Source: Pseudochelatococcus lubricantis
Lineage (GTDB): Bacteria > Pseudomonadota > Alphaproteobacteria > Rhizobiales > Beijerinckiaceae
Assembly: GCF_042432495.1 (NCBI RefSeq)
Contig: NZ_JBHLXC010000012.1
Location: forward strand, 248,001-312,000
Length of the DNA stretch: 64,000 bases
Direction of reading: 5' to 3'
Shown: positions 9,161-18,275 of the stretch, one piece after another
How positions within the stretch are numbered: the stretch's first letter is position 1
Layout of the letters: every line of letters begins with the position of its first letter
The notes under the pieces: generated by a model
What the model was told of the DNA's origin: nothing
The model's database searches: none
The model's input: only the letters and a program-made list of their open reading frames with translations
Made by a program: the position numbers and the translations under genes

Positions 9161-9916
9161 TCAGTGCCTCAGAACCTGCGACAGAAACTTCTTCGTGCGT
9201 TCATTGGCCGGTGAGACGAAAAAGGTTTCGGGATGCCCCTCCTCGACGATCTCGCCCGCATCCATGAAGATGACGCGGTCGGCGACGCGGCGGGCGAAAC
9301 CCATCTCGTGCGTGACGCAAATCATCGTCATGCCCTCGGAGGCGAGCGAGACCATGACGTCGAGCACCTCGTTGATCATTTCCGGGTCGAGCGCCGACGT
9401 CGGTTCATCGAACAGCAGGATTTCCGGCTGCATGCACAGGGAACGGGCGATCGCGACGCGCTGCTGCTGGCCGCCGGAAAGCTGGCCGGGATACTTCGAA
9501 GCCTGTTCGGGAATACGTACCTTCTCCAGATAACGCATGGCGGTGGCTTCGGCCTGCGCGCGCGGAATCTTGCGCACCAGCATCGGCGCCAGCACGCAGT
9601 TTTCGAGCACCGTCATGTGTGGAAAAAGATTGAAATGCTGAAACACCATGCCGACGTCACGGCGGATCTCGTCGATGCGGGCGACGTCGTCGTTCAACTC
9701 GATGCCGAGCACGACGATACGACCCTCGTCATGCTCCTCAAGCCGGTTGATGCAGCGGATCATCGTAGACTTGCCGGAGCCGGAGGGGCCGCACACAACC
9801 ACTTTCTCGCCCTTGCGCACAGTCAGGTTGATGTTGCGCAGGGCCCTGAACGATCCGTAGTTCTTGCTCATTGCATCGATCTGGACAGCCGGCGTTTCCG
9901 GTAACGTCTGGGTCAT
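9161..9916 (-). CDS. aapP: General L-amino acid ABC transporter ATP-binding protein
   Basis: 251 residues of the polar amino-acid (GlnQ/HisP) ATPase family: Walker A GPSGSGKST, signature LSGGQQQRVAIARSL, Walker B LLFDEPTSALDPE, switch histidine in VTHEMGFA. It energises the AapQ-AapM permease pair. It is the last gene of the minus-strand aapJQMP operon, separated from aapM by a 120-base repeat-bearing gap while the rest of the operon is tight. Confidence 0.93.
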   Translation of the reverse strand: MTQTLPETPAVQIDAMSKNYGSFRALRNINLTVRKGEKVVVCGPSGSGKSTMIRCINRLEEHDEGRIVVLGIELNDDVARIDEIRRDVGMVFQHFNLFPHMTVLENCVLAPMLVRKIPRAQAEATAMRYLEKVRIPEQASKYPGQLSGGQQQRVAIARSLCMQPEILLFDEPTSALDPEMINEVLDVMVSLASEGMTMICVTHEMGFARRVADRVIFMDAGEIVEEGHPETFFVSPANERTKKFLSQVLRH

Positions 9917-9929
9917 GGTGATTTCCTGG

Positions 9930-10036
9930 AGCCTCTATAGCATCTCGACATTTCATTGAAGCGCCGAAATGCTATAAGTTTTTGATATTACGCGCTTTTT
10001 TCACGAAAACCGGTATCCACTTTGCTTGAAAACGCT
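9930..10036. repeat. Mosaic intergenic repeat, rhizobial RIME-like
   Basis: Between aapM and aapP lies an imperfect inverted repeat, TATAGCATCTCG (9936-9947) against CGAAATGCTATA (9965-9976), one mismatch, followed by a T-rich stretch and CACGAAAACCGGTATCCACTT, then GAAAACGCTTTA. Segments of the form GAAAACCGG-x-x-CCACTTT next to a TATAGCAT palindrome are, from memory, the building blocks of rhizobial intergenic mosaic elements. A genome-wide copy count would settle it. Confidence 0.6.
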
Positions 10037-11110
10037 TTAGCGTGTGCCGATTGCCATGTGCCGCTCCAGGAAGGCGCCGTAGCGGGACAGGCTGTAGACG
10101 AAGATGAAGTAGACGAGGGCGATGAAGGCGTAGACCTCCACATAGGCGAAGGTCCATTCGCCGGTGCCGTAGGCCGCGTTGCCGGAAGCCAGTATCTCGA
10201 AGAAGCCGACGACGATGACCAGCGACGTTTCCTTGAAGGAGATCACGAACTGGTTGATCGTCGCCGGCAGCGCATTGCGCATTGCCTGCGGCAGGAGAAT
10301 GCGGCTTATGCGGTGCCAATAGCCGATGCCGAGCGCCATGGACGCCTCCTCCTGCCCGCGCGCCACGCCCTGAAGACCGCCGCGCACGATTTCGGCCTGA
10401 TAGGCCGCGAAGAACAGCGCCGCTCCCCAGATCACCCGGTAAAGCTTGTCGCCCTGAAGCCAGCTCGGCAGCATGAACGGCACCACGACCGCAAAGGCGA
10501 ACAGGATCGAGATCAGCGGCAGCGAGCGGATGGAATCGATGATGAGACCTGTCACACGCGAAATCCAGGGCAACCGGGACCGGCGCAGGAGCGCCAGGCA
10601 GATCGCCAGCGGAAAGCCGATGACGCAGGTGGAAACGAAGATGAACAGCGTCAGCGCGAGGCCGCCCCACGCCTCCTCGCCGACATAGCGCAGGCCGAAG
10701 ACGCCACCCTTCATGAGGCCGTAGAACAGGCCCACGCCCAGTATCCAGATCGCGGCAATCCTCTTGCCGGTCCAGCAAGCCGGCAGGCAGCTCAGCACGA
10801 TCATCACGACGACGATGACGCAGGAGAGCGCCGACCGCCACTGCTCTTCATAGGGATAGAGGCCGAACATGATGATGCGCCAGCGATTGGCGATCACCGA
10901 CCAGCACGCGCCCTCGGCCGCCTTGCAGGCGGCGGGTCCGCCCTCACCCGTGAACACCGCCGACAGGACCGCCCAGTCGAACGCCTTCCAGGCGAGCGTG
11001 CCGAGCAGCAGCAGCGAGGCGAGCGACAGGGCGGCCTGCAACGGCGTGCGGAAGAAGCGCTTGCGCAAACTCGAAAGCCGATAGCCGGCAGCAGGGTGAA
11101 GAGCCGTCAT
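10037..11110 (-). CDS. aapM: General L-amino acid ABC transporter permease AapM
   Basis: 357-residue inner-membrane permease of the HisMQ type, with an N-terminal extension and about eight hydrophobic segments. EAA-type loop QAEIVRGGLQGVARGQEEASMALG lies in the C-terminal half, followed by LPQAMRNALPATINQFVISFKETSL, both diagnostic of polar amino-acid permeases. Pairs with AapQ. Starts 3 bases after the aapQ stop. Confidence 0.93.
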   Translation of the reverse strand: MTALHPAAGYRLSSLRKRFFRTPLQAALSLASLLLLGTLAWKAFDWAVLSAVFTGEGGPAACKAAEGACWSVIANRWRIIMFGLYPYEEQWRSALSCVIVVVMIVLSCLPACWTGKRIAAIWILGVGLFYGLMKGGVFGLRYVGEEAWGGLALTLFIFVSTCVIGFPLAICLALLRRSRLPWISRVTGLIIDSIRSLPLISILFAFAVVVPFMLPSWLQGDKLYRVIWGAALFFAAYQAEIVRGGLQGVARGQEEASMALGIGYWHRISRILLPQAMRNALPATINQFVISFKETSLVIVVGFFEILASGNAAYGTGEWTFAYVEVYAFIALVYFIFVYSLSRYGAFLERHMAIGTR

Positions 11111-11113
11111 CCG

Positions 11114-12277
11114 TTAGCTCCGCAACTGGTTGCCCTTGAGGGCGATGGCCTTGTTGACGCGATTGAATATCGCGGCCAGAGACAGATTGATGAGAAGGAA
11201 GCCAGCCATCAGAATGCCGATGGCTTCGAGCGTCTGGCCGGACTGGTTGATGGTGATGGCCACGATCATGAAGAAATCCGAGAAACCGATGGCGATACCC
11301 AGTGTCGTTGCCTTGATGAGCCAGATGTACTGATTGGCCAGGATCGGCAGCATGGCGCGCAACGCCAGCGGCAGGCGAATGCGGCTGAATGCCTGCCACG
11401 GCGTCAGGCCAAGGGATGCGGCCGCCTCGACCTGCCCCCGCCCGACAGCCTTGAAGCCACCGCGCACGATCTCGCCGATATAGGCGCCGCCATAGAGTGT
11501 GATCGCAATCACGAGAGCGGAAAACTCGGGCGAGATGCGCGTGCCGCCGCGCAAATTCAGCCCCTGCAGTTGCGGCACGCTCAGAAATGGCTCCCCCGGA
11601 ACACGACCCGCGACGACAATCAGCGAGGCGAGCGCCAGAAGGCCGACAGACGCAACCAGGCACAGACCGCGCCTCTGCTCGGGCGGGCGGGGGATCCTGC
11701 GGGTCCGGGCAAGCCAGAACGGCAGCAGAACAGCCGCGACAAGGCAAACGGCGGATGCCAGCAGATAGATTCCGTCCACGTTGAACACAGGCACGTAGAG
11801 GCCGCGGCTGCTGAGTTTCATGCCCCACAGGTCATGGGCGTTACGCGGCGCCGGCAGATGCGTCACGAACGCATGCCAGAAGAAAACCTGCAAGATCAGC
11901 GGAATGTTTCTGAAGAAATCGACATAGATCCGCCCCAGAAGCTGAAGCATCTCGTTCGACGACGTCCGCGCCAGCCCGACCGCCGCGCCGACCAGCGTGG
12001 CCGACATCAACCCGGCCGTGCCCAGAAAAAGCGTGTTGGCAATTCCGACGACGAAAAACCACCAGTACGGATCATTCGGAGCTGCAGACAGGATAGAGAA
12101 GTTGCCTTCCCAGCCGGTCGACTTCCACAGGAAGCCGAAGCCGGAGGTGATGCGCTGCTGCGCCAGAGTCTGCTGCGCGTTCAACCAGCCGCCGATGACG
12201 ATGCAGGCTATCGCCCCGACGAAGAATACTTGCAGAATCGCATTTCGGACTTTCTGGTTGCGCAGCAGGGCGAACAT
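11114..12277 (-). CDS. aapQ: General L-amino acid ABC transporter permease AapQ
   Basis: 387-residue permease, second channel subunit of the Aap system. Visible: NIPLILQVFFWH in the middle, GAYIGEIVRGGFKAVGRGQ and LPLALRAMLPILANQY as the ATPase-contact loop and following helix. The extra central hydrophobic region between residues 170 and 240 is typical for AapQ/BztB. It follows aapJ after a 57-base gap holding a strong hairpin. Confidence 0.93.
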   Translation of the reverse strand: MFALLRNQKVRNAILQVFFVGAIACIVIGGWLNAQQTLAQQRITSGFGFLWKSTGWEGNFSILSAAPNDPYWWFFVVGIANTLFLGTAGLMSATLVGAAVGLARTSSNEMLQLLGRIYVDFFRNIPLILQVFFWHAFVTHLPAPRNAHDLWGMKLSSRGLYVPVFNVDGIYLLASAVCLVAAVLLPFWLARTRRIPRPPEQRRGLCLVASVGLLALASLIVVAGRVPGEPFLSVPQLQGLNLRGGTRISPEFSALVIAITLYGGAYIGEIVRGGFKAVGRGQVEAAASLGLTPWQAFSRIRLPLALRAMLPILANQYIWLIKATTLGIAIGFSDFFMIVAITINQSGQTLEAIGILMAGFLLINLSLAAIFNRVNKAIALKGNQLRS

Positions 12278-12301
12278 GAAGGCTTCTCCGGGTGTGGAAG
12301 C

Positions 12302-12327
12302 GGCTCCGCCCGGAGCCGGGCGGAGCC
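12302..12327 (-). promoter_or_regulatory. mRNA stem-loop between aapJ and aapQ
   Basis: GGCTCCGCCCGG and CCGGGCGGAGCC are perfect 12-base arms separated by AG, lying directly after the binding-protein stop codon. A stem-loop here is common in binding-protein-dependent transporters, where it stabilises the binding-protein message and lowers read-through into the permeases. The structure is seen; the function is inferred from position. Confidence 0.65.
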
Positions 12328-12334
12328 GGTCCGA

Positions 12335-13381
12335 TCAGTCGATCAGGTAGGGGTAGAGAACGCCGCCGGCGTTCCACAGCGCCGTCAATTCGCGTTCCAT
12401 CCTGTAGGGCGAGCCCGCGCCGAGATTGCGGTCGAATATCTCGGCGTAGTTGCCCACCTTCCTGATAACGTTGTAGGCCCAGTCATCGCCCAAGCCGAGG
12501 CCCGTGCCGATGCCCGGTGTCACCCCCAGGAACTTGCCGATTTCGGGGCTTGGCGGGTTGGCGCGGATTTCGTCGACATTCTTCGAGGTGATGCCCTCCT
12601 GTTCGGCGAACCAGAGGGCGGAAAGCGTCCAGTTGGCGATATCGACCCAGTTGTCGTCACCCTGCCGCAACACGATGACCTCCGGCTCCACCGCCAGAAC
12701 ATCGGGGAGAATGTCGTGTTCCTCGACCTTTCCCTTCGCGGTGCGTGCGATGGCCAGCACCGGCCCCCACTGCGTGTAGAGGTCGCAACGGCCGGAGAAA
12801 TAGGCCTGCTCCAGTTCCTCCGTCTTCTCGATCAGAACCGGTTCGAGCTTGATGCCGAGCTTGGCGGTGTAGGATGCGATCTGCTGCTGCTGGGTCGTGC
12901 CTGCGGGAATGCAGATCGTTCCGCCGTCGGCCTCCTTGAGCGACTTGATGCCCAGTTCCTTGTGCGCCATGATCTTGGTGGTGCCGAGATAATACGACAG
13001 CGAGAACTGGAGGCCGAGTTCGGCATCGCGGCTCAGTGTCGCGCCAGACGCCTTGATGACGAGATCGACCTCGCCAGACTGTAGTGCCGGCCAGCGCTGC
13101 GCCCAGCTGATCGGGATGACGGTCACCTTCGACGGATCGCCCAGCACCGCGGTCGCCACGGCGCGGCACAGGTCGATGTCGAGGCCCCTCCAGTTGCCCT
13201 TGTCGTCGACCTCGGCGAAACCGAGATACGAGCCGTCGTGCCCTGTGCACAGGAGCGTGCCGCGTCCCTTGACGGTTTCAAGCGTCTTTCCGCCGGCTGC
13301 CTGGGCGGCGGGCGTGAACTGGCCCATGGCAAGTACAAGCGCCATGGCTCCCAATTTCAGTGTTTTCATCGTCCTCTCCAT
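12335..13381 (-). CDS. aapJ: General L-amino acid ABC transporter periplasmic binding protein
   Basis: 348 residues with a signal peptide (hydrophobic MALVLAMGQFTPAAQAA). Polar amino-acid binding marks: LESVKGRG-like LETVKGRGTL, WRGLDIDLCRAVA, GTTQQQQIASY. It binds a broad range of L-amino acids in homologues. The ATG at 13381 has AGGAG 9 bases upstream; an ATG four codons later would also give a complete signal peptide. First gene of the aap operon. Confidence 0.92.
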   Translation of the reverse strand: MERTMKTLKLGAMALVLAMGQFTPAAQAAGGKTLETVKGRGTLLCTGHDGSYLGFAEVDDKGNWRGLDIDLCRAVATAVLGDPSKVTVIPISWAQRWPALQSGEVDLVIKASGATLSRDAELGLQFSLSYYLGTTKIMAHKELGIKSLKEADGGTICIPAGTTQQQQIASYTAKLGIKLEPVLIEKTEELEQAYFSGRCDLYTQWGPVLAIARTAKGKVEEHDILPDVLAVEPEVIVLRQGDDNWVDIANWTLSALWFAEQEGITSKNVDEIRANPPSPEIGKFLGVTPGIGTGLGLGDDWAYNVIRKVGNYAEIFDRNLGAGSPYRMERELTALWNAGGVLYPYLID

Positions 13382-13494
13382 TATTGTGATCTCCTCTGGT
13401 AAAACTCGTCATCGGATCGGTGATCGGAGCCGAGCCCGAACACAGTCCGGAAGCTGGCAGCAATGCCGCGTCGATCTCCGGAATCACGGAGTTT

Positions 13495-14403
13495 TCACAA
13501 CACGCTCCACTCCTGCTGGACCAGCCAGCGGTGAAGCGCGGCAACGCCCTTCACCCTCAGATGCCCGCGCGGAAGCACGAGATAGAAGCCCGGAACCTCG
13601 TCGGCGTTCATGCCGGCCAGCACATCGCGCCCGAGCGGCGCGACCAACGCGCCGGAGCGCAAGTCCTCCTCCGCGTCGGCGGAGGAGAGGAGACCGATCC
13701 CGATGCCTTGCAAAGTGGCACGCCGCATCGAGGCGGCAGTGTCGAAGCTGACGCTTCGGTCCCCGTCCGATTGCTCGATGCCGAGGAAACGCAGAATATC
13801 CGGCCACAGACGCAGGGACTTGACCGTATCGAGCAGCGTGAACTTGATAAGGTCGGCAGCCCCGGAAATCTCCGCTCCGATCTGCGGCGTACAACAGATG
13901 AGCTTTGGGTCAGGAACAAGCAGTTTGCACTCGTATTCCGCCCAATCGCCATACCCCCATTGCACCGCCATATCGATGTCGTCGCGGCCGAAGTCCGGTA
14001 TGTCGATCATCGTGGTCAGACGCAGGTCGGCGCCGGGCAGAATCTCGCGGAAAGAGGACAGACGCGGCAGGAGATAGCGAGTTGCAAAATAAGGACTGGC
14101 GTTGAGGTTTATGCGGTTGCGATAGGCGGCCTTCGTGACCCGCCGCACCCCTTCCGCGAACTCGCTGAAGCCTGCCTCCACATAGTGAGACAGGAGGATG
14201 GCCGACTCCGTCAGCTCGATCGAACGGCCTCTGCGCTCGAACAGGGTTACCTGAAGCGTATCCTCAAGCAGCTTGATCTGCTGCCCTACCGCCTGCGGCG
14301 TCACCAGCAACTCGTCGGCGGCCTGACGCAGGCTCCGGTGGCGGGCGACCGCATGGAAGACCCGCAGGGCGTTGAGCGGGGGAAGGCGTGGCTTGCCGCT
14401 CAT
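13495..14403 (-). CDS. LysR-family transcriptional regulator (GcvA-like)
   Basis: 302 residues. N-terminal winged helix-turn-helix: LNALRVFHAVARHRSLRQAADELLVTPQAVGQQI, then LFERRGRSIELTE. The rest is a periplasmic-binding-like effector domain (residues about 95-295). The ATG at 14403 has AGGAGG 8 bases upstream, better spaced than the ATG two codons earlier. It lies between the SDR block (83 bases upstream) and aapJ on the same strand, so either could be its target. Confidence 0.87.
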   Translation of the reverse strand: MSGKPRLPPLNALRVFHAVARHRSLRQAADELLVTPQAVGQQIKLLEDTLQVTLFERRGRSIELTESAILLSHYVEAGFSEFAEGVRRVTKAAYRNRINLNASPYFATRYLLPRLSSFREILPGADLRLTTMIDIPDFGRDDIDMAVQWGYGDWAEYECKLLVPDPKLICCTPQIGAEISGAADLIKFTLLDTVKSLRLWPDILRFLGIEQSDGDRSVSFDTAASMRRATLQGIGIGLLSSADAEEDLRSGALVAPLGRDVLAGMNADEVPGFYLVLPRGHLRVKGVAALHRWLVQQEWSVL

Positions 14404-14486
14404 CGTCATTCCCTCCTTCTGTTCAGGCCGTCGCCGCTGGATGCATGGCCATCCGGGTTGCCCGACCGGAACGGGACCGGATGCGG

Positions 14487-15242
14487 TCAGGCATAGATGT
14501 ATCCGCCGGAGACGATGACGTTCTCGCCGGTCATGTACGTATTCTTCGGACCACCGGTCATCAGCACCCATTCGGCGATCTCCGCCGGCTGCGCACCGCG
14601 GCCGAGCGGGCTGGCCTTGGCCAGTTCCTCCAGGAAGCCAAGGGCGCGGGCACGCTCGGTCGCCATGCCCGCCGGCGCTACGGAGTTGACCAGAATGCCA
14701 TCCCTGGCGACATGATGCGCGAAGGAGCGCGTGAGGCTGACGACGGCGGCCTTGGTCGCGGCGTAATGGGCGTTCTGCGGGTGGGCCTTGAACGCATCAA
14801 CCGAAGTCAGGTTAACGATGCGGCCGCGGACATGATCCTTCGGCTCCTGTGCCGCCATGTGCCGGACCGCGGCGACCATCATGTGATATGTGCCCTTGAT
14901 GTTGATGCCGTTGGAGGCGTCCCACTCGGCGTCGGTGATTTCCATGACCGGCCGGCGGGGATAGATCGCCGCACAGTTGATGAGCGTATCGACGCGCCCG
15001 ATATCGGCGGTGATGGCCGCGAACGCTTCATGGCACTGGGGCCCGATCTGAATGTCCGCGCTCGCGGCCGCAGCCGGCAGGCCTTTTGCGCGCGCGGTTT
15101 CCAGCGCGGCCTCCGCGGCGTCGCGGTTGATATCGATGATGCCGAGCGCAGTGGCGCCCGCCTCCACGGCCATGCGGGCGAGCAGCGCGCCGAGACCCGA
15201 ACCGCCGCCGACGATTACAACTGAAAGTCCGTTCACGTTCAT
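14487..15242 (-). CDS. Short-chain dehydrogenase/reductase
   Basis: 251 residues. NAD(P) motif VVIVGGGSGLGALLARM, NCAAIYPRRP, catalytic YAATKAAV (Tyr-x-x-x-Lys). Ends with a C-terminal GGYIYA typical of classical SDRs. The start MNVNGLS at 15242 lies 4 bases after the stop of the preceding SDR, with GTGAGGAT as ribosome binding site, so the two are cotranslated. Substrate unknown; probably a sugar-acid or hydroxyacid oxidation given the neighbours. Confidence 0.85.
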   Translation of the reverse strand: MNVNGLSVVIVGGGSGLGALLARMAVEAGATALGIIDINRDAAEAALETARAKGLPAAAASADIQIGPQCHEAFAAITADIGRVDTLINCAAIYPRRPVMEITDAEWDASNGINIKGTYHMMVAAVRHMAAQEPKDHVRGRIVNLTSVDAFKAHPQNAHYAATKAAVVSLTRSFAHHVARDGILVNSVAPAGMATERARALGFLEELAKASPLGRGAQPAEIAEWVLMTGGPKNTYMTGENVIVSGGYIYA

Positions 15243-15246
15243 ATCC

Positions 15247-15960
15247 TCACTTGGTGCCGCTGGGGGAAGTCGGACGGGTTGGCACGATGTCGAAACGGGA
15301 TACATCCGCCCACGCGGGCAGGCTCAGGACCGCAAGAACCATGTGCGCGATATCATCGGGTTGTACCGCCTTGGTCGCGGCATACATCGCCTCGCGCGCC
15401 CTGGCGTCGAGGATGTCCTTGTAAAGCGCGGTCTCCACGCGCCCGGGAACGATCTCCGTCACCCGCACGCCATGGGGAGACATGTCGGCGCGCAGCGCGG
15501 CGGCGAAGCCGGAGATGCCGGCCTTGGTGGCGGAATAAACCGCGATGTTGGGAAAAGCGGTATGAGCCGCAGCCGAACCGGTGAACAGGATATGGCCGCT
15601 GCCGCGATCGCGCATCTGCGGCACGACGAGGCGGGTCAGCAGGATGACCGCGCTCAGGTTTACCTCCAGCGCGGCGTCGATATCCGCGACCTGCATGTCG
15701 GCGAAGTTGCCGAGCGGCGGCATCATGCCGGCGTTGTTGACGAGAACGTCGATGTCGAGGCCGTTCACGACGGTTTCGAGCGCCTCGCGGTCGGTAACAT
15801 CGACGGCGATGGGCGTAATACCGCCCTGCGTGGCGCGCAGTTCTTCAAGGGCTTTCCGGCTTCGGCCGACGCCGTAGACCCCGTACCCGGCTTGAGCCAT
15901 ACCGATGGCGATCGCCCGGCCAATGCCGCTCGTCGCCCCTGTCACGAAGGCTGTTTTCAC
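15247..15960 (-). CDS. Short-chain dehydrogenase/reductase
   Basis: 237 residues. Cofactor motif VTGATSGIGRAIAIG, NNAGMMP, catalytic YSATKAGISGF. The start is a GTG with AAGGGGAACGAGAA before it. Related to clavaldehyde-dehydrogenase/YdfG-type SDRs by overall shape. It is separated by 297 bases from the upstream GntR gene, and a TATAAA element in that gap suggests its own promoter. Confidence 0.84.
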   Translation of the reverse strand: MKTAFVTGATSGIGRAIAIGMAQAGYGVYGVGRSRKALEELRATQGGITPIAVDVTDREALETVVNGLDIDVLVNNAGMMPPLGNFADMQVADIDAALEVNLSAVILLTRLVVPQMRDRGSGHILFTGSAAAHTAFPNIAVYSATKAGISGFAAALRADMSPHGVRVTEIVPGRVETALYKDILDARAREAMYAATKAVQPDDIAHMVLAVLSLPAWADVSRFDIVPTRPTSPSGTK

Positions 15961-16257
15961 TTCTCGTTCCCCTTGTCATTTTTATATGCTCAGTTTGCTG
16001 GCTCACGCGGCGGCAAAAAATCAAGAAAATCGGTAAATAGGAAAGAATGACTTTCTTCTCCGGACGGGTTGCTCCCCGCACAAGAGCAACATCCATGCCA
16101 CCGCATAGAGGCGTGCCCGCCGCCCCGCGCATGGAACCTTCTGCGGTATCGGCATTTTTGCCCGCGCCATGACGCGGCGCGGCTTCCGTTGCTGAACGAA
16201 ACCGTCGCTTTCGCTATCTTCTCGCACCGGCTGCCCTGGCGGACGCCGCGGCCCGGC
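15961..16257. other. 297-base gap between the GntR gene and the SDR pair
   Basis: No convincing gene. The side next to the SDR is AT-rich, with TATAAA on the minus strand around 15985 that could be a -10 element and a purine-rich run TTGATTTTTTGCC further up. The short open frames here lack family resemblance and good ribosome binding sites. Confidence 0.4.
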
Positions 16258-17109
16258 TTATCCCCCCGCCGGTATTTTCAGACCGGCGAACAGTGTGCCG
16301 GACGCCTGCGGCTGCGTCGCATCATCAGCGTTGATGCCCGTCGCCAGCGCAAGGGCGCGCACTCTTTCGAGGCTGTTCTGGAGATGCTGGCGCATGGCCT
16401 CGCGCGCGGCAGGCGCGTCGCGCCGTTCAATGGCCGCGACGATGCTGTCGTGCTCCGCGTGGATGCGCGCGTAGTAAGCTTCCTTGTATTCGCTGGCCAC
16501 GATATGGCCGAGCCGAAAGCGTGGCGCGATGATCGGGCGAAGGTAATCAAGAAAGCCGAAGATGAACTCATTGCGGGTGCATTCGGCGATCTTGAGATGA
16601 AAATCGTAGTCGTAGTGGATCTGGACCTGTTCGGGATCTTCGTGAAGCGCATCCACCTGTTCCATCAGGCTGCGGATGGCGCGGGCTTCCTCATCGGTTC
16701 GTCGCTGGGCGCACAGCCCCGCCGATTCGACCTCGACGCTGAGACGAAGCTCAAGCAAAGCAATGGTTTCTGGCAGAGTCGCGAGCGCCTCGGCCGGGAT
16801 CATGAAGCCTTGCTGGTGCGGCGCCTCGCTGACGAAGATACCCTTTCCTTGCCGGGGGATCACAAGACCGGCAGAACGCAGTCGCGCGATGGCCTCGCGC
16901 ACCACCGTCCGGCTGACGTTGTATTCGGCGCCCAGTTCCGCCTCCGTCGCGAGCTGGGCGCCCGGCGCCAGCGCCCCGGACCGCACCTTTTCGGACAGGC
17001 TGTCAGCCACCACGGTGGACAGGGGTTTGCGCTTCGCCACGAGTTTTTCCTTCACCTTGCTGCGGCCATGCGCGGAACCAATCCGGGCGATGGCCACGAA
17101 AACCGTCAT
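16258..17109 (-). CDS. GntR-family regulator, FCD (FadR-like) subfamily
   Basis: 283 residues. Winged helix with LSEKVRSGALAPGAQL and SRTVVREAIARLRSAGLV (near residues 35-90), followed by the all-helical FCD ligand domain containing DYDFHLKIAECTRN and HDSIVAAIERRD, whose Asp and His residues bind a metal and a carboxylate effector in relatives. The ATG at 17109 overlaps the RidA stop (ATGA). It probably controls the surrounding catabolic genes through the palindrome at 20024-20042, which is inference from position. Confidence 0.88.
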   Translation of the reverse strand: MTVFVAIARIGSAHGRSKVKEKLVAKRKPLSTVVADSLSEKVRSGALAPGAQLATEAELGAEYNVSRTVVREAIARLRSAGLVIPRQGKGIFVSEAPHQQGFMIPAEALATLPETIALLELRLSVEVESAGLCAQRRTDEEARAIRSLMEQVDALHEDPEQVQIHYDYDFHLKIAECTRNEFIFGFLDYLRPIIAPRFRLGHIVASEYKEAYYARIHAEHDSIVAAIERRDAPAAREAMRQHLQNSLERVRALALATGINADDATQPQASGTLFAGLKIPAGG

Positions 17110-17453
17110 ACGGCCGCGGTCACGATGAGTTCCACCAGCATTCCGGGCTTTGCCATGCGGCCCTGCCCCGAGGAACGGGCCGGCGCGTATTCCTTCGGCA
17201 TCCATTGGTCCCAGACGACATTGACCTCATCGAAATCGCGCACATCGTCAAGCCACATCTGTACGTGCAGAATGCGCGTCTTGTCCGTGCCGGCCTTCGC
17301 GAGGAGAGCATCAATCTTGGCAAGAACCTCCCGCATCTGGCCTGCGGCAGACTGGCCGGGCGCGGCCACCTGTCCGGTCAGATAGACCGTGCCGTTGTGG
17401 ATGACACCATGATGGATACGGGTGTCGAAATCGAAACGTCTGATCTCGGTCAT
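17106..17453 (-). CDS. RidA family (YjgF/YER057c/UK114) protein
   Basis: 115 residues. RidA marks: NGTVYLTGQVA, a KIDALLAKAG helix, and the C-terminal arginine motif PARSSGQGRMAKPGMLVELIV. RidA itself hydrolyses reactive enamine/imine intermediates; related members act on acyclic amides or sit in catabolic operons. The arginine that binds the substrate carboxylate is present. It lies between an SDR and the GntR regulator and is translationally coupled to the regulator. Confidence 0.88.
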   Translation of the reverse strand: MTEIRRFDFDTRIHHGVIHNGTVYLTGQVAAPGQSAAGQMREVLAKIDALLAKAGTDKTRILHVQMWLDDVRDFDEVNVVWDQWMPKEYAPARSSGQGRMAKPGMLVELIVTAAV

Positions 17454-17459
17454 CTCTTC

Positions 17460-18275
17460 TCAATCACCTTGTTGGTCGGAAACAGTCCTGATCGGATTGC
17501 CGCGCAGGTAGTGGGCGTAAGGCGCCTGAACCAGCCAGCCGGCATCGACAGGCAGCGTTACGCCGGTAATCGAGGCCGCGCGCCAGGAACACAGGAAGAG
17601 CGCCGCCTCGGCGACATCCTCGGGGGCCACGAAACGGCGTAACGCCGTGGTGGCGCGTATCGCGTCCGGATCGCGCTCGCCGGCGGCGATCCTGGCTTTC
17701 AGCCCGTCCGACAGCGTATAACCGGGCGCGACCGCATTGACACGGATGCCTTGCGGACCAAGCTCGGCGGCGAGAATGCCCGTGAGGCCGAGAACGGCGT
17801 GCTTTCCGGGTGTGTAGGCCGGCAGCGACAGGGGCGCGAAGGAGGCCAGCGAACCCACGTTCAGTATGGCGCCCCCGCCCTTGCGCGCCATCAGGCGGCC
17901 GAAAATCTGACAGCCGAGAAGCGTGCCGCGATAGTTGATGCGCCACAGGCGCTCGTCTTCGTCGAGATCCTGATCGAGCACGCGCTTGCCGCTTTGCAGA
18001 ATGCCGGCGCAGTTCACCACCACGTCGGGAATGCCGAAGGCGGCCTCGGTCTCGCGGCCGAGCGCCTCGACGGAGGCCGGAGCGGCGACATCGGCGGCGA
18101 TGAACCGCGCGGCCGGCGCACCCTGCCGCCCGCATTCCGCCGCAACTTCGTTGCCACGCGCAGCATCCCGTCCCGCAACAACGATGTTCTCCCCTTCCTG
18201 CGCGAAGCGGAGGGCAATGGCGCGGCCGATGCCCGAGGTGCCGCCGATGACGACGACGGTGCGTGCTTCATTCAT
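17460..18275 (-). CDS. Short-chain dehydrogenase/reductase
   Basis: 271 residues. VVVIGGTSGIGRAIALRFA, VNCAGILQ, and catalytic YTPGKHAV, where Tyr and Lys are conserved but the intervening residues are unusual (T-P-G). I chose the ATG at 18275 (MNEART), which overlaps the AroE-like stop by 8 bases; a GTG at 18290 would add five residues. Third SDR of the block; substrate unknown. Confidence 0.85.
   Translation of the reverse strand: MNEARTVVVIGGTSGIGRAIALRFAQEGENIVVAGRDAARGNEVAAECGRQGAPAARFIAADVAAPASVEALGRETEAAFGIPDVVVNCAGILQSGKRVLDQDLDEDERLWRINYRGTLLGCQIFGRLMARKGGGAILNVGSLASFAPLSLPAYTPGKHAVLGLTGILAAELGPQGIRVNAVAPGYTLSDGLKARIAAGERDPDAIRATTALRRFVAPEDVAEAALFLCSWRAASITGVTLPVDAGWLVQAPYAHYLRGNPIRTVSDQQGD

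Noticed and set aside
10022..13084. 1020-codon plus-strand open frame opposite aapM-aapQ-aapJ
   Set aside because: Antisense shadow of a GC-rich operon: long, arginine/glutamine/histidine-rich, no domains, and the minus-strand genes are clearly real.
13385..13393. GTGATC half-site before aapJ as member of the 52-57 kb regulon
   Set aside because: Only a half-site without symmetry, expected by chance.
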